Below are positions 29,843 through 39,371 of a stretch of 64,000 nucleotides of DNA, in pieces. The stretch is from CAWJHE01 sp963842455. Its GTDB lineage: Bacteria; Chloroflexota; Anaerolineae; Anaerolineales; UBA4823. The stretch spans positions 310,001 to 374,000 of the forward strand of contig CAWJHE010000017.1 of NCBI GenBank assembly GCA_963842455.1, read 5' to 3'. Below the pieces are notes generated by a model. The model saw nothing but the letters and a program-made list of their open reading frames with translations. It did no database searches and was not told the origin of the DNA. Made by a program: the position numbers and the translations under genes. Positions within the stretch are counted from its first letter, which is position 1; the number at the start of each line of letters is the position of its first letter.

Positions 29843-31447
29843 ATGGCATACGACCCGATTCAACTGGAAATTTACAAACACCTTTTCTCAGCCATTGCCG
29901 AGGAAATGGGCGTCGTGCTGCGAAAATCCAGTTACTCTCCGAACATCAAAGAGCGCCGTGACTATTCTTGCGCGGTTTTCGACTCTTCCGCCAGGATGAT
30001 CGCCCAGGCTGCTCATATCCCGGTTCACCTGGGTTCCATGCCGCTTTCCGTTAGCGCGGCCATCGAGGCCTTTCCTACTTTGCATCCTGGGGATATCATC
30101 ATCTTGAATGATCCCTTTCGCGGCGGCACCCACTTGCCAGATATCACCCTGGTCAGTCCGATATTCCTTTCTCAGACTGAAAGTACACCTTATGCTTTTG
30201 TTGCCTCACGCGCTCACCATTCCGATGTAGGCGGCATGACGCCAGGTTCTATGCCTGTCGCCAGAGAAATCTTCCAGGAAGGCTTAATCATTCCGCCGGT
30301 CAAGCTGGTTAAAGGTGGGCAAATCGATCAGGAATTATTCAACCTGATCCTGGCCAATGTGCGCACGCCTCAAGAACGCTCTGGGGATTTATGGGCGCAA
30401 ATCTCCGCCAACCGGCGCGGCGCTGAACGATTATTAGAACTGGTCAGGCAAAACGGTGAGCCTGTCGTAACCCAGTACATGCAAGAACTTCTTCTGTACA
30501 CCAGCCGCATGACACGCAACCTGCTCCAACAATTACCAGATGGAGACTATCCATTTACAGATTACCTGGACGATGATGGTCTCGGGCATGGTCCTGTTCC
30601 GATTACGGTATTGCTCAAAATCCAAGAAGATGAAGCTATCGTTGATTTTCGCCAATCTGCCCCACAGCAAAAAGGCAGCATCAATGCCGTTTATGCCATC
30701 ACGATGTCCGCCGTCAACTATGTTTTTCGCTGTCTGCTTGGCATCGATGTACCCAATAATGCCGGCTGCCTTGAACCTGTCCAGGTGATTGTATCGCCAG
30801 AAAGCGTCGTCAATGCTTCCTTCCCCAGCGCCGTCGCAGGGGGCAATGTTGAGACTTCTCAGCGGATTGTGGATGTGTTGCTCGGGGCAATGGCGCAAAT
30901 ACCATCCAGCTCGTCGCACCCTCCGGTTCCGGCAGCCAGCCAGGGAACCATGAACAACCTGACTATCGGCGGGTTTGACTCCATCCGTCAACGCCCCTTC
31001 GCTTATTACGAAACCATCGCCGGCGGCATGGGCGCTCGCTATAACTCGCCTGGACCATCTGCAATGCACTCTCACATGACCAACACTCTGAACACTCCCA
31101 TTGAGGCGTTGGAATATGTCTATCCTCTGCGCATCACTCGATATGCCATCCGCACCGCTTCAGGTGGAATAGGAGCTTATTCGGGTGGGAACGGAATCAT
31201 CCGCGATATCCAGGTGCTTGTGGATTGCGAGATCACCCTATTAAGTGACCGACGGAAATTTGCTCCTTATGCTCTAAGCGGCGCTCAGCCTGGTCAACCA
31301 GGCAGAAATATTCTGATACGTTCAGGAAAAGAGATTGAATTGCCCGGAAAAGGAACTTTCGAGCTGCAGGCTGGAGATACGATCAGCATTCACACGCCTG
31401 GCGGAGGCGGTTACGGTGCACCCTCGACTGTTCCTACCGCAATCTGA
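29843..31447 (+). CDS. hyuB: Hydantoinase/oxoprolinase subunit B (HyuB-like)
   Basis: 534 residues. Family features include SYSPNIKERRDYSCAVFD near the N-terminus, LNDPFRGGTHLPDITLVSP with probable metal ligands, SRAHHSDVGGMTPGSMP and the glycine-rich C-terminus HTPGGGGYG. It forms the other half of the ATP-dependent ring-opening enzyme with HyuA. An AACAGGAG-type site precedes the ATG. The gene converges with the TrmH-family gene, with 16 bases between stops. Confidence 0.88.
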   Translation: MAYDPIQLEIYKHLFSAIAEEMGVVLRKSSYSPNIKERRDYSCAVFDSSARMIAQAAHIPVHLGSMPLSVSAAIEAFPTLHPGDIIILNDPFRGGTHLPDITLVSPIFLSQTESTPYAFVASRAHHSDVGGMTPGSMPVAREIFQEGLIIPPVKLVKGGQIDQELFNLILANVRTPQERSGDLWAQISANRRGAERLLELVRQNGEPVVTQYMQELLLYTSRMTRNLLQQLPDGDYPFTDYLDDDGLGHGPVPITVLLKIQEDEAIVDFRQSAPQQKGSINAVYAITMSAVNYVFRCLLGIDVPNNAGCLEPVQVIVSPESVVNASFPSAVAGGNVETSQRIVDVLLGAMAQIPSSSSHPPVPAASQGTMNNLTIGGFDSIRQRPFAYYETIAGGMGARYNSPGPSAMHSHMTNTLNTPIEALEYVYPLRITRYAIRTASGGIGAYSGGNGIIRDIQVLVDCEITLLSDRRKFAPYALSGAQPGQPGRNILIRSGKEIELPGKGTFELQAGDTISIHTPGGGGYGAPSTVPTAI

Positions 31448-31463
31448 AGCTTGCTAGAAACGC

Positions 31464-32255
31464 TTACGAGAACAGCATAGCATACAACATGACGCCAGTC
31501 GCTACAGCCAGGTTGAGGGAGGTTGCTCGCCCACGCATCGGCAGCCGTACAAGTACATCGCAGGCATCCATTTGTTCATCTGAAAGTCCCTGGCGCTCGC
31601 TGCCCATCAGCAAAATCCGCGGAGAAAGGTATGCTTCTACCTGGCGATAATCCAGGCTAGCGTGGGCGGATGTGCCATAAATCGTGTAACCATTTCGCCG
31701 CGACCACTGAATAAACTCTTGAAATGAAGCATTAACAACGGGATGTCCAAAGAGGCTTCCCATGCTGGCGCGCACTGCACCCGGGTGATAAACATCCAGA
31801 GAACTATCCAGGAGGATTAAACCGCTTGCCCCGACGGCATCGATCGATCGTAAAATCGTCCCCAGATTGCCAGGATCTTGCGGAGCAACAAGCCCTACAC
31901 CCCAGGGAAAGTTTTCGGGGTCGAGATCTTCCAGATTCTTCAAATCCTGTTTAACCAGGGCAAGGATGCCTTGCGGATTTTCTTTATCTGAGATGGATTC
32001 AAATACATCGGTGGTCACCGCCAGGCAATTCACACCCCGGTTTGATAAGGTGTGGATCAAACCTTCGGCAAATTCGCTGTGTAAGCTCTCAGGGGCAAAA
32101 AAAACCGTGTCTATACCTGCACCAGCCTCCACTGCCTCCCCTACGGGGCGAATGCCTTCAACAATAAACAGCCCACTTTCCTGGCGAGCTTTTTTCTGAC
32201 GCAAGGCGCGCGCTAGCTTAACATTTGAATTGCTGCGGCTGGAGATTACGTTCAT
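31464..32255 (-). CDS. TrmH/SpoU-family RNA 2'-O-methyltransferase
   Basis: 263 residues. An N-terminal substrate-binding domain (RSNSNVKLARALRQKKAR, FIVEGIRPVGEAVEAG) precedes the knotted SPOUT domain with its three motifs: DPGNLGTILRSIDAVGA, ILLMGSERQGLS and LPMRGRATSLNLAVA. It 2'-O-methylates a ribose in rRNA or tRNA; the architecture resembles the 23S rRNA type (RlmB/TsnR-like). Its start overlaps the stop of the GAF kinase gene by one base, so they are co-transcribed. Confidence 0.88.
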   Translation of the reverse strand: MNVISSRSNSNVKLARALRQKKARQESGLFIVEGIRPVGEAVEAGAGIDTVFFAPESLHSEFAEGLIHTLSNRGVNCLAVTTDVFESISDKENPQGILALVKQDLKNLEDLDPENFPWGVGLVAPQDPGNLGTILRSIDAVGASGLILLDSSLDVYHPGAVRASMGSLFGHPVVNASFQEFIQWSRRNGYTIYGTSAHASLDYRQVEAYLSPRILLMGSERQGLSDEQMDACDVLVRLPMRGRATSLNLAVATGVMLYAMLFS

Positions 32256-33940
32256 TAATGCTTATCTGAGGCTCTTTTAGGTACCCACACCAGGATGGTT
32301 GTTCCTCGATCGGGTGACGAGGTGATTTCAACATCTCCACCCACTTTGCGAGCCCTCACCTGCATATTCGAAAGACCGTGCCCCAACATCCTGCTCATCT
32401 TCTGGGTATCGAAACCACGTCCATCATCAGAGACTTCCAACAGAACCCGATCCCGAGATGTCCATAAATGAATCTCAGCTGTTTGAGCTTGGGCATGCTT
32501 AGCGATATTTGCCAGAGCCTCCTGGCAGATATGGAATAATGCTGTAGAATTTTGGGCTGGAAAATCGACCAGGCCATCTTCGGGGCCAAACAGGCTGGCG
32601 CGTGTTGATGAATTAGCCTGAAATTCATCAACCAGGCGCTGTAGACCTTGCTTAAGGTCCTCGCCATGAAATTGGCGGGGACGCAAGTCAAGAATGTAGG
32701 AACGAATATCTCGAATAGCAGCGTTGAGAGCATCAATAGATTGTTCAATTTTGTTGACGGCTAATTCTGGTTCTTCCAACAGCTCAATACGGGCGTAATC
32801 CAGAGCCAGGCCCACGCCATAGATCGATTGGATAATGCCATCATGCAAATCCATGCCGATCCGTTCACGCTCTTCCAGCACAGCCAGGCGTCGAGATTGG
32901 CGGCTTAGCCTGGCATTTTCAATCGTAATACCCGCCCAGGTTCCGATCGCAGTCAACAAATGCAGTTCACGCTCATCGAACTGGCGTTCCCGACGCGTAG
33001 CGGCGCTCATTACCCCAATCACCTTACCCCCAGCGCTTAGAGGAATGCAGGCGATCGACTGGAAACCAGCTTCCAATACGGAAGAGCGAAGATAGCGCAT
33101 GTCCTGGCTTAAGTTGGCGCTTACCAATGGTTTCCCGGTTGCCGCAACCAATCCAATAAAGCCGACCCCCACTCGAAAACGATCCAAATGCGAAAAGGCT
33201 TCTGTAAAACTACCACGATGCAAAGCCAGGCTCAATTCTTGCTCATCTTCTTCCTTAAGGAAGATTTCTCCCCCTTCCACATCCAGGTAAGACATGACTA
33301 AATTCAAGGTCTTATCCAGGATTTCATCCACGTCCAGGGAACTGGTCAGGGCGGCAGCCACATCATTCAATAGTTTTAAATCTTCATTGCGCTGGCACAA
33401 TTCACCATCGCGCCTGACCAATTCTTCGTATAATCTGGCGTTGGTGATAGCAACGGCTGCATAAGCGGCCAGGGTTTCCAGCACATATTCATCTTTCGCA
33501 GTAAATTCAAAATAATCAATTTTATCTGTCAGGTAAATCTGACCCAAGAGCTGATCACCGCGCAGGATGGGCACTCCCAGGAATGAATGCATGATAGGGT
33601 GCCCCTTGGGGAAGCCAATACTGCGGGGATCATCGCTGATTTCTGAAACGCGCACAGTGCGCTTCTCATCATGGAATATACCCAACAGCCCCCTGCCTAC
33701 CGGAGGATGGGGCATACGCCGGATATCTTCTTGCGACATACCCACTGCAATAAACTTACCTAAATCCCCCTGCTCATCTACCACGCCTAAGGCAGCATAT
33801 TTCGCATTCGCCTGCTCTCGGGCTAATTGAGCAATCCGTTCCAGAACAGCATCCAGAGATAAATCACTTACCAGCTCAAGACTGGCCCGATGCAAAGCCG
33901 CCAGACGGTCTTCAAGTTGTTCACGCGTCAGTAATACCAT
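32255..33940 (-). CDS. Soluble sensor histidine kinase with two GAF domains
   Basis: 561 residues without membrane segments. Two GAF domains are visible (about 20-170, with ANAKYAALGVVDEQGDL; about 200-350, with FIGLVAATGKPLVSANL). The HisKA_3 box has ERERIGMDLHDGIIQSIYG with the phospho-acceptor His. The HATPase domain contains ICQEALANIAKHAQA, DDGRGFD and GHGLSNM. The layout is close to the DosS/DevS-like and NreB-like kinases that sense gases, redox state or small ligands in the cytoplasm. No response regulator is next to it. It is divergent from the HMG-CoA reductase gene. Confidence 0.87.
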   Translation of the reverse strand: MVLLTREQLEDRLAALHRASLELVSDLSLDAVLERIAQLAREQANAKYAALGVVDEQGDLGKFIAVGMSQEDIRRMPHPPVGRGLLGIFHDEKRTVRVSEISDDPRSIGFPKGHPIMHSFLGVPILRGDQLLGQIYLTDKIDYFEFTAKDEYVLETLAAYAAVAITNARLYEELVRRDGELCQRNEDLKLLNDVAAALTSSLDVDEILDKTLNLVMSYLDVEGGEIFLKEEDEQELSLALHRGSFTEAFSHLDRFRVGVGFIGLVAATGKPLVSANLSQDMRYLRSSVLEAGFQSIACIPLSAGGKVIGVMSAATRRERQFDERELHLLTAIGTWAGITIENARLSRQSRRLAVLEERERIGMDLHDGIIQSIYGVGLALDYARIELLEEPELAVNKIEQSIDALNAAIRDIRSYILDLRPRQFHGEDLKQGLQRLVDEFQANSSTRASLFGPEDGLVDFPAQNSTALFHICQEALANIAKHAQAQTAEIHLWTSRDRVLLEVSDDGRGFDTQKMSRMLGHGLSNMQVRARKVGGDVEITSSPDRGTTILVWVPKRASDKH

Positions 33941-34143
33941 TCAAAATTCCTCACCAAAGCTAATTTTACCCGATTTTGTCCGTGTTTGATAGTTTTTGCC
34001 AGTCAGCTTTGATTATAAATACAAGCAAGCGGAAGATAGCCTTCCTACCGTCGATAATTGAAACGTTCCCATCCCACAATTGCGAGATATGTTTGTTATA
34101 GGCTCCAAAATAGGATGGGTTGATCTCCGGAGAAACTGAGAAA

Positions 34144-35448
34144 ATGGATTTATCCAGCTCACGAATACCAGGTTTTTACCAGCTCAAGCTCCAGGAGCGG
34201 CTGGCCAAATTAGAAGAATTCTTACACCTCTCACCAGACGACCTGGCAGCCTTAAGCGGCCAAGCAGGTCTGGATGCAAACCAGGCGGATCACATGGTGG
34301 AGAATGCCATTGGCATCCATGCTTTACCATTGGGATTAGGGCTAAACTTCCAGATTAACGACCGCGAAGTCCTGGTACCTATGGCAATTGAAGAGCCATC
34401 GGTCATCGCCGGAGCCTCCTTTATGGCAAAGCTAGCGCGTGCTGCAGGCGGCTTTCGTGCCCACACCACTCCACCCGAAATGATCGCCCAAATTCAGGTT
34501 TTGGATCTTGCCCATCCCAAATCAGCCCGCTTGGCTATTCTGGAAAATAAACAGGATTTATTGGATCAAATCGCCGGCATCGATCCTATTCTAACCAAAC
34601 TGGGCGGTGGTCCGCGTGACATTGAGGCGCGTGTGATCAAAGACTCGCCCATTGGCGATTTCCTGGTCGTACATTTGATCATCGACGTGCGTGATGCCAT
34701 GGGCGCTAACGCTGTCAACACAGCCGCCGAAATGCTCACGCCTCAGATCGAGCAAATCACCGGCGGCAGAGTCCACCTGCGCATCCTGTCCAACCTGGCA
34801 GACCGGCGCCTGGCCTTCGCCCGCTGTACCATCCCCCTTGAAACACTGGCTTTTGATGACTTCTCTGCTGAGGAAGTGCGCGATGGCATCATAGCCGCCT
34901 GGGCCTTTGCCGCGGCTGATCCTTACCGGGCAGCCACCCATAACAAAGGGATTATGAACGGCGTAGATGCAGTCGTTATCGCTACCGGCAACGATTGGCG
35001 AGCCGTTGAAGCAGGCGCGCATGCCTATGCCGCCCGCAGCGGAACCTACACATCCTTAAGTACCTGGGGGAAGGACGCTGCTGGGAACCTGGTAGGGACT
35101 CTGGAAATGCCTATGGCGGTCGGCATTGTCGGCGGCGCCACGCGTGTGCATCCAACTGCCCAGGCTGCCCTTAAACTCATGGGCGTCACCCAAGCCAGCC
35201 AACTGGCTGAGATAATCGTCTCAGTCGGATTGGCTCAGAACCTGGCAGCCCTGCGCGCCTTAGCCACCGAAGGCATCCAGCGTGGACACATGAGCCTGCA
35301 TGCCCGCCAGGTAGCCATTGCCGCCGGCGCCCAAGGCGAGCAGATTGGGAAATTGGCGCAAGCATTGGTACAGGAAAAAATGGTGCGGATCGATCGCGCC
35401 AAAGAAATCCTAGCTTCCTGGCATGCAGAATCAATCTCCGAGCTATAA
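34144..35448 (+). CDS. mvaA: Hydroxymethylglutaryl-CoA reductase, class II
   Basis: 434 residues from ATG 34144, behind GGAG (an in-frame TTG at 34120 is less likely). Conserved blocks are ENAIGIHALPLGLGLNF with the catalytic Glu, VDVRDAMGANAVNTAAE with the cofactor region, NKGIMNGVDAVVIATGND with the catalytic Lys, and GHMSLHARQVA with the catalytic His. Class II is supported by the missing membrane anchor and the overall length. It interconverts HMG-CoA and mevalonate. Next to HMG-CoA synthase it most likely works toward mevalonate for isoprenoids. Confidence 0.93.
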   Translation: MDLSSSRIPGFYQLKLQERLAKLEEFLHLSPDDLAALSGQAGLDANQADHMVENAIGIHALPLGLGLNFQINDREVLVPMAIEEPSVIAGASFMAKLARAAGGFRAHTTPPEMIAQIQVLDLAHPKSARLAILENKQDLLDQIAGIDPILTKLGGGPRDIEARVIKDSPIGDFLVVHLIIDVRDAMGANAVNTAAEMLTPQIEQITGGRVHLRILSNLADRRLAFARCTIPLETLAFDDFSAEEVRDGIIAAWAFAAADPYRAATHNKGIMNGVDAVVIATGNDWRAVEAGAHAYAARSGTYTSLSTWGKDAAGNLVGTLEMPMAVGIVGGATRVHPTAQAALKLMGVTQASQLAEIIVSVGLAQNLAALRALATEGIQRGHMSLHARQVAIAAGAQGEQIGKLAQALVQEKMVRIDRAKEILASWHAESISEL

Positions 35449-35531
35449 GGGCTATCAAATTCTATTATCAAAATAAGACAGGCTAACCAACCCTGAAAAT
35501 CCTACGACAAAGCAACCTTAAGGTAAATTCT

Positions 35532-36608
35532 ATGAGTGAAACAACCCCAGAAAATCTTCTCCTGAAACCCTCCCGATCCGTAGGCATTGTCGGCTACGGC
35601 GCTTATGTGCCACGCTACCGGCTGCCTGCTTCCGAAGTTGCCCGCATCTGGACAGACGGCGAAGGTGGCTTGCCCATCAAAGAAAAGGCTGTTCCTGGTC
35701 TGGATGAAGATGTCGTCACCATGTCGATTGAGGCCGCCCGCAATGCATTGCAGCGGTCTCAAGTCAATCCTACGCACATCCGGGCTGTTTGGGTAGGCTC
35801 AGAATCCCATCCTTATGCGGTCAAGCCTACTTCTACGCTGGTAGCCGAGGCCATCGGGGCAACCCCGCACGTACAGGCTGCCGATTGGGAATTTGCCTGT
35901 AAAGCTGGCACCGAAGCCATGGTAGCTGCTATCGGCTTTGTCGGTTCGAGCATGGCGAATTATGCCTTGGCGATCGGTATGGACACCGCCCAGGGTAAGC
36001 CCGGCGACGCATTGGAATACACTGCCGGCGCTGGCGGGGCAGCCTTTCTACTTGGACCTGCTGAAGAATCCCTGGCCATCATTGAAGGCACCTACTCCTT
36101 CGTCACCGACACCCCCGACTTCTGGCGCAGAGCTTACCAAAAATACCCTGAACACGGGCAGCGCTTCACTGGCGAACCTGCCTACTTCAAGCATATTACA
36201 GAAGCCGGTAAAACTCTGTTAGAAGCTACCGGAACAAAACCAGCTGATTACAAATATGCTGTATTCCACCAACCCAACTCCAAGTTTCCACAACGAGTAG
36301 CCGGGATGCTGGGTTTCAATAAAGAGCAAATTGCACCTGGTCTCCTGGTGCCTGTGATCGGCAATACCTATGCAGGAGCAGCCATCATTGGTCTTACCGC
36401 GATTTTGGATATTGCTCAACCCGGCGACCGCATCCTGATGGTCTCCTTTGGGTCTGGCGCTGGCTCAGATGCCTTTGCGATCACCGTCACGGATGCCATC
36501 CTGGAGCGGCAGCAGCGTGCCCCGCTCACCCAGGATTACATCTCCCGCCGCACTGTGATTGATTACGCTCAGTATGCCCGCATGCGCGGCAAGCTCACCA
36601 TGAAATAA
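35532..36608 (+). CDS. Hydroxymethylglutaryl-CoA synthase, archaeal type
   Basis: 358 residues. The nucleophilic Cys123 lies in WEFACKAGTEAMVAAIG, and His246 in FHQPNSKFPQRV is the conserved catalytic His. GSGAGSDAFAI closes the fold. It condenses acetyl-CoA with acetoacetyl-CoA. It is followed by a thiolase-like gene and a DUF35 gene, the same trio that forms a channelling complex in archaea. Spacing to the neighbours is short (83 and 63 bases), so this is one operon. AAGG lies upstream of the ATG. Confidence 0.92.
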   Translation: MSETTPENLLLKPSRSVGIVGYGAYVPRYRLPASEVARIWTDGEGGLPIKEKAVPGLDEDVVTMSIEAARNALQRSQVNPTHIRAVWVGSESHPYAVKPTSTLVAEAIGATPHVQAADWEFACKAGTEAMVAAIGFVGSSMANYALAIGMDTAQGKPGDALEYTAGAGGAAFLLGPAEESLAIIEGTYSFVTDTPDFWRRAYQKYPEHGQRFTGEPAYFKHITEAGKTLLEATGTKPADYKYAVFHQPNSKFPQRVAGMLGFNKEQIAPGLLVPVIGNTYAGAAIIGLTAILDIAQPGDRILMVSFGSGAGSDAFAITVTDAILERQQRAPLTQDYISRRTVIDYAQYARMRGKLTMK

Positions 36609-36671
36609 ACAAATCGTGCAGACTATGAATCAAAAAATGAACATAATTGACAAAAAACCAGGCAGGAACCT

Positions 36672-37844
36672 ATGACAGACGTGGTCATTGCAGGGATTGG
36701 TCAAACACAGGTCAATGAGCTGTGGGATCAATCATTACGAGAGCTCGCGTTCAAGGCTATCGAGGCAGCTCGCAAAGAATCAGGCGACCTGCAACCGCAG
36801 GCGCTGTATGTCGGCAACATGACTGCGCCTCAGCTTTCCAGGCAAGCCCATCTGGGTGCGCTAATAGCCGATTTCGCCGGATTAACCGGCATCGAAGCTA
36901 TGACGGTGGAGGCCAGCGGCGCATCAGGAGGCGCTGCACTGCGCGCCGGAGCGATGGCGGTTGCTTCGGGACTGGTTGATGTCGCCCTGGTGGTTGGCGT
37001 GGAAAAGCTATCGGACCAGATCGGCGGATCGGTGGAGGAAGCTTTAGCCACCAGTGAGGACAGCGACTATGAATCCGTGCAAGGGCTTACCCAAACCAGC
37101 CAGGCAGCCTTGCTCATGCAGCGCTATCTATACGAAACCGGCGCCCCTCGCGAAGCTTTTGGCGCTTTCCCAGTCATCGCCCATGCCAACGGCGTCAATA
37201 ATCCACAGGCCATGTTCCGAAAAGCCATTTCAGCAGAAGCCTATCAGAAAGCCGGCGCGGTCAGCCAACCGTTGAACATGTTTGATGTTGCTCCCCTGGC
37301 TGATGGCGCTGCCGCTCTAATTCTCACTCGCCCGCAACTCTTGCCGCCAGGTTTTCCTTACCCTCTGGTCAGAATAGCCGGCGCCAGCCTGGCAACCGAT
37401 ACCCTGGCATTGCACGACAGACCTGACCCTCTGAATTTCCGCGCCGCGCAATATTCACTCCAAAAAGCCTGTCAAAAGGCGCGCATTTCTCCCTTGCAGG
37501 TGGATTTTTTCGAGCTATACGACGCTTATTCAATCTATGCCGTCCTTTCGCTGGAAGCTGCCGGTTTTGCCAACCGTGGCGAAGGATGGAAATTAGCACA
37601 GGCAGAAAATGGGATCAGCCCCTTGAGTTTGCAGGGTACGCTCCCGATCAGCACCATGGGCGGGCTGAAAGCACGCGGCAACCCAGGCGGGGCTACGGGA
37701 ATTTACCAGATCGTTGAAGCAGTCCAGCAATTACGCGGCCAGGCAGGGGCAAACCAGCTTCCCCAGGCAAAGCGAGCCCTGGTCCAAAGCCTGGGAGGAC
37801 CTGCTTCTACCGCAGTTACCCATGTTTTAGAGGTGCTCGAATAG
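36672..37844 (+). CDS. Thiolase-like protein of the mevalonate cluster, apparently without the catalytic Cys
   Basis: 390 residues with a complete thiolase fold pattern (GIGQTQVNELWDQSLREL, ASGGAALRAGAMAVASGL, DVALVVGVEKLSD, DFFELYDAYSIYAVLSLE, GGLKARGNPGGATGIYQ). In thiolases the nucleophile sits in a motif like EAACASGG; here it reads EASGASGG, with Gly83 at that place. The usual GHPxGATG reads GNPGGATG (Asn337), and the HD in the preceding loop reads YD. It may be a catalytically altered enzyme or a structural partner. In archaea the homologue makes acetoacetyl-CoA for HMG-CoA synthase. Confidence 0.82.
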   Translation: MTDVVIAGIGQTQVNELWDQSLRELAFKAIEAARKESGDLQPQALYVGNMTAPQLSRQAHLGALIADFAGLTGIEAMTVEASGASGGAALRAGAMAVASGLVDVALVVGVEKLSDQIGGSVEEALATSEDSDYESVQGLTQTSQAALLMQRYLYETGAPREAFGAFPVIAHANGVNNPQAMFRKAISAEAYQKAGAVSQPLNMFDVAPLADGAAALILTRPQLLPPGFPYPLVRIAGASLATDTLALHDRPDPLNFRAAQYSLQKACQKARISPLQVDFFELYDAYSIYAVLSLEAAGFANRGEGWKLAQAENGISPLSLQGTLPISTMGGLKARGNPGGATGIYQIVEAVQQLRGQAGANQLPQAKRALVQSLGGPASTAVTHVLEVLE

Positions 37845-37923
37845 CAATTTGATAGAAATTGATAGGCTTGTATAGGTATATTGATACTGGTTTACACTAA
37901 GGAGCCTCGAAAAGGAGACAAGT

Positions 37924-38325
37924 ATGGAAATTTCACGCCACTGGCGTTTACGCAAACAACGATATGGATTAGCCGGCGAAGTCTGCCCGCACTGTGATGC
38001 CAAAATCTTCCCACCGCGGGATGTCTGCCCGGAGTGCGGTCTGGAAGCTAAGACAGCCTACACCTTCAGCGGGCGCGGCCAGGTGTATTCTTTCACCACC
38101 GTCTACGATCCCCCGGCTGGTTATGAAGAAAACGCCCCCTATACCGTCGCCCTGGTCAAGTTGGAAGAAGGCCCACTGGTCACAGCCCAGCTCACCGATC
38201 TGGGCGAACAGGCGGTCGAAATCGGCGCGCCGGTAGAGATGGTCACCCGCCGCCTGCGCCAGGATGGCGACGAGCGCGGTTTGATTGTGTATGGGTATAA
38301 GTTTAGGCCGGTGATGCAGAATTGA
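37924..38325 (+). CDS. DUF35 / OB-fold acyl-CoA-associated zinc-ribbon protein
   Basis: 133 residues. The N-terminal rubredoxin-like zinc ribbon has two CxxC pairs (CPHC and CPEC), and an OB fold follows (GRGQVYSFTTVYDPPAGYE, YTVALVKLEEGPLVTAQL). In archaea this protein bridges thiolase and HMG-CoA synthase and binds their CoA intermediates. It is the last gene of the mevalonate block, with AAAGGAG before the ATG and a terminator after it. Confidence 0.88.
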   Translation: MEISRHWRLRKQRYGLAGEVCPHCDAKIFPPRDVCPECGLEAKTAYTFSGRGQVYSFTTVYDPPAGYEENAPYTVALVKLEEGPLVTAQLTDLGEQAVEIGAPVEMVTRRLRQDGDERGLIVYGYKFRPVMQN

Positions 38326-38346
38326 TACTGCATGGATGAAAAGTTC

Positions 38347-38382
38347 AACCGCCTTCCAGAGATGGAGGGCGGTTTTGATTTT
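38347..38382 (+). terminator. Intrinsic terminator after the mevalonate block
   Basis: Stem AACCGCC/GGCGGTT extended by TTCC/GGAG across one wobble pair, then TTGATTTTATT. It lies 21 bases after the DUF35 stop. Confidence 0.75.
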
Positions 38383-38530
38383 ATTATTTATTAATCGAAT
38401 GGTCTTTCGGATTCTGCGTTCAAGTCATCTGGTCGCGCATTTGTTCAAGGATTCTTTTACGCTGGGTTCAATGTTATAATCTCTTTATGGTTGTGGTCGT
38501 TTCGCTCCAAAACAAAGAGAAAACAAAATA

Positions 38531-39082
38531 ATGAGAAGCGTTGTCTTTGCCATCAAAATCACCGTTGACGGGTGCTGTGGACATGAATCAGGGGTTGTCG
38601 ACGACGAATTGCATGAATACTTTACTGGACTCCTGCGAGACTCAGATATTGAAATTTTCGGACGCAACACTTATCATCTGATGTATCCGTACTGGCACGA
38701 TGTAGCCATGAATCAGTCGGAATCAAAAGCGATCAACGAATTTGCCAGCACGTTCGATGCGATACCGAAAATCGTCTTTTCAACAACATTGAAGAGCGTG
38801 CAGTGGAACAACACAACGCTACTACGCTCAGACCTTCAAGAAGAGATCGTAAAACTGAAACAACAGCCAGGTAAAAATATTTCCATCGGCGGGTTAAACA
38901 TTGCATCGCAACTTGCTCAGTCTGGTTTGATTGATGAGTATCGTTTTCTCATTCATCCAATTATTGCAGGAAAAGGACCCCGCCTGTTCGAATCGAGTAA
39001 GAATATTACAATGGAACTTATCGGATCAAAAACGTTTCTCTCAGGCATAGTAGAATTGCGCTATAAAGATATTTCTAAATAA
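38531..39082 (+). CDS. Dihydrofolate-reductase-like protein (RibD C-terminal domain family)
   Basis: 183 residues. The start MRSVVFAIKITVDGCCGHE and the segments EIFGRNTYHLMYPYW, KIVFSTTLKSVQWNNT and NISIGGLNIASQLAQSGL are typical of the stand-alone RibD-C/DHFR-like proteins, with the nucleotide-binding GG near residue 120. These reduce unknown pterin- or flavin-related substrates. A TATAAT box at 38475-38480 is a possible -10 element, although the -35 region is weak. The gene is monocistronic. Confidence 0.8.
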   Translation: MRSVVFAIKITVDGCCGHESGVVDDELHEYFTGLLRDSDIEIFGRNTYHLMYPYWHDVAMNQSESKAINEFASTFDAIPKIVFSTTLKSVQWNNTTLLRSDLQEEIVKLKQQPGKNISIGGLNIASQLAQSGLIDEYRFLIHPIIAGKGPRLFESSKNITMELIGSKTFLSGIVELRYKDISK

Positions 39083-39371
39083 TAGAGAAGTGACATCATG
39101 CTTATCGATGGCGGAATCGTTTGGGTACTATTTTGTCAGTAAGGCTGGTGGCCTCTTTATCGCCAACGTTCTGGCAGGTTAACAGTTGCCCAACAAAGTG
39201 AGCAGTCGGCAAGTGAAACGCTTCAGGTGCACAATTTTTGAGCATTTCGCGAAATGTGGTATTGAGTTCTCTCCGGCTCCCAGGTAGAGTCCGCACCCGC
39301 CTACAAACCACTGATGCAAACCGCTAGCCTTTTCGTTATTTTAATCAAACATTCTCTAAACCATAACACCA
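39083..39371. other. Non-coding stretch before the reverse transcriptase, with a 14-bp palindrome
   Basis: No convincing gene in 289 bases; a 69-codon minus-strand frame here shows no recognisable features. CATTTCGCGAAATG at 39243-39256 is a perfect palindrome and could be an operator. Related reverse transcriptases often depend on flanking regulatory or RNA elements, so this leader deserves attention, but I see no clear RNA fold. Confidence 0.4.

Noticed and set aside
39102..39311. A 69-codon minus-strand frame upstream of the RT gene
   Set aside because: No ribosome site, no recognisable family features, and arginine-rich text typical of a chance frame.
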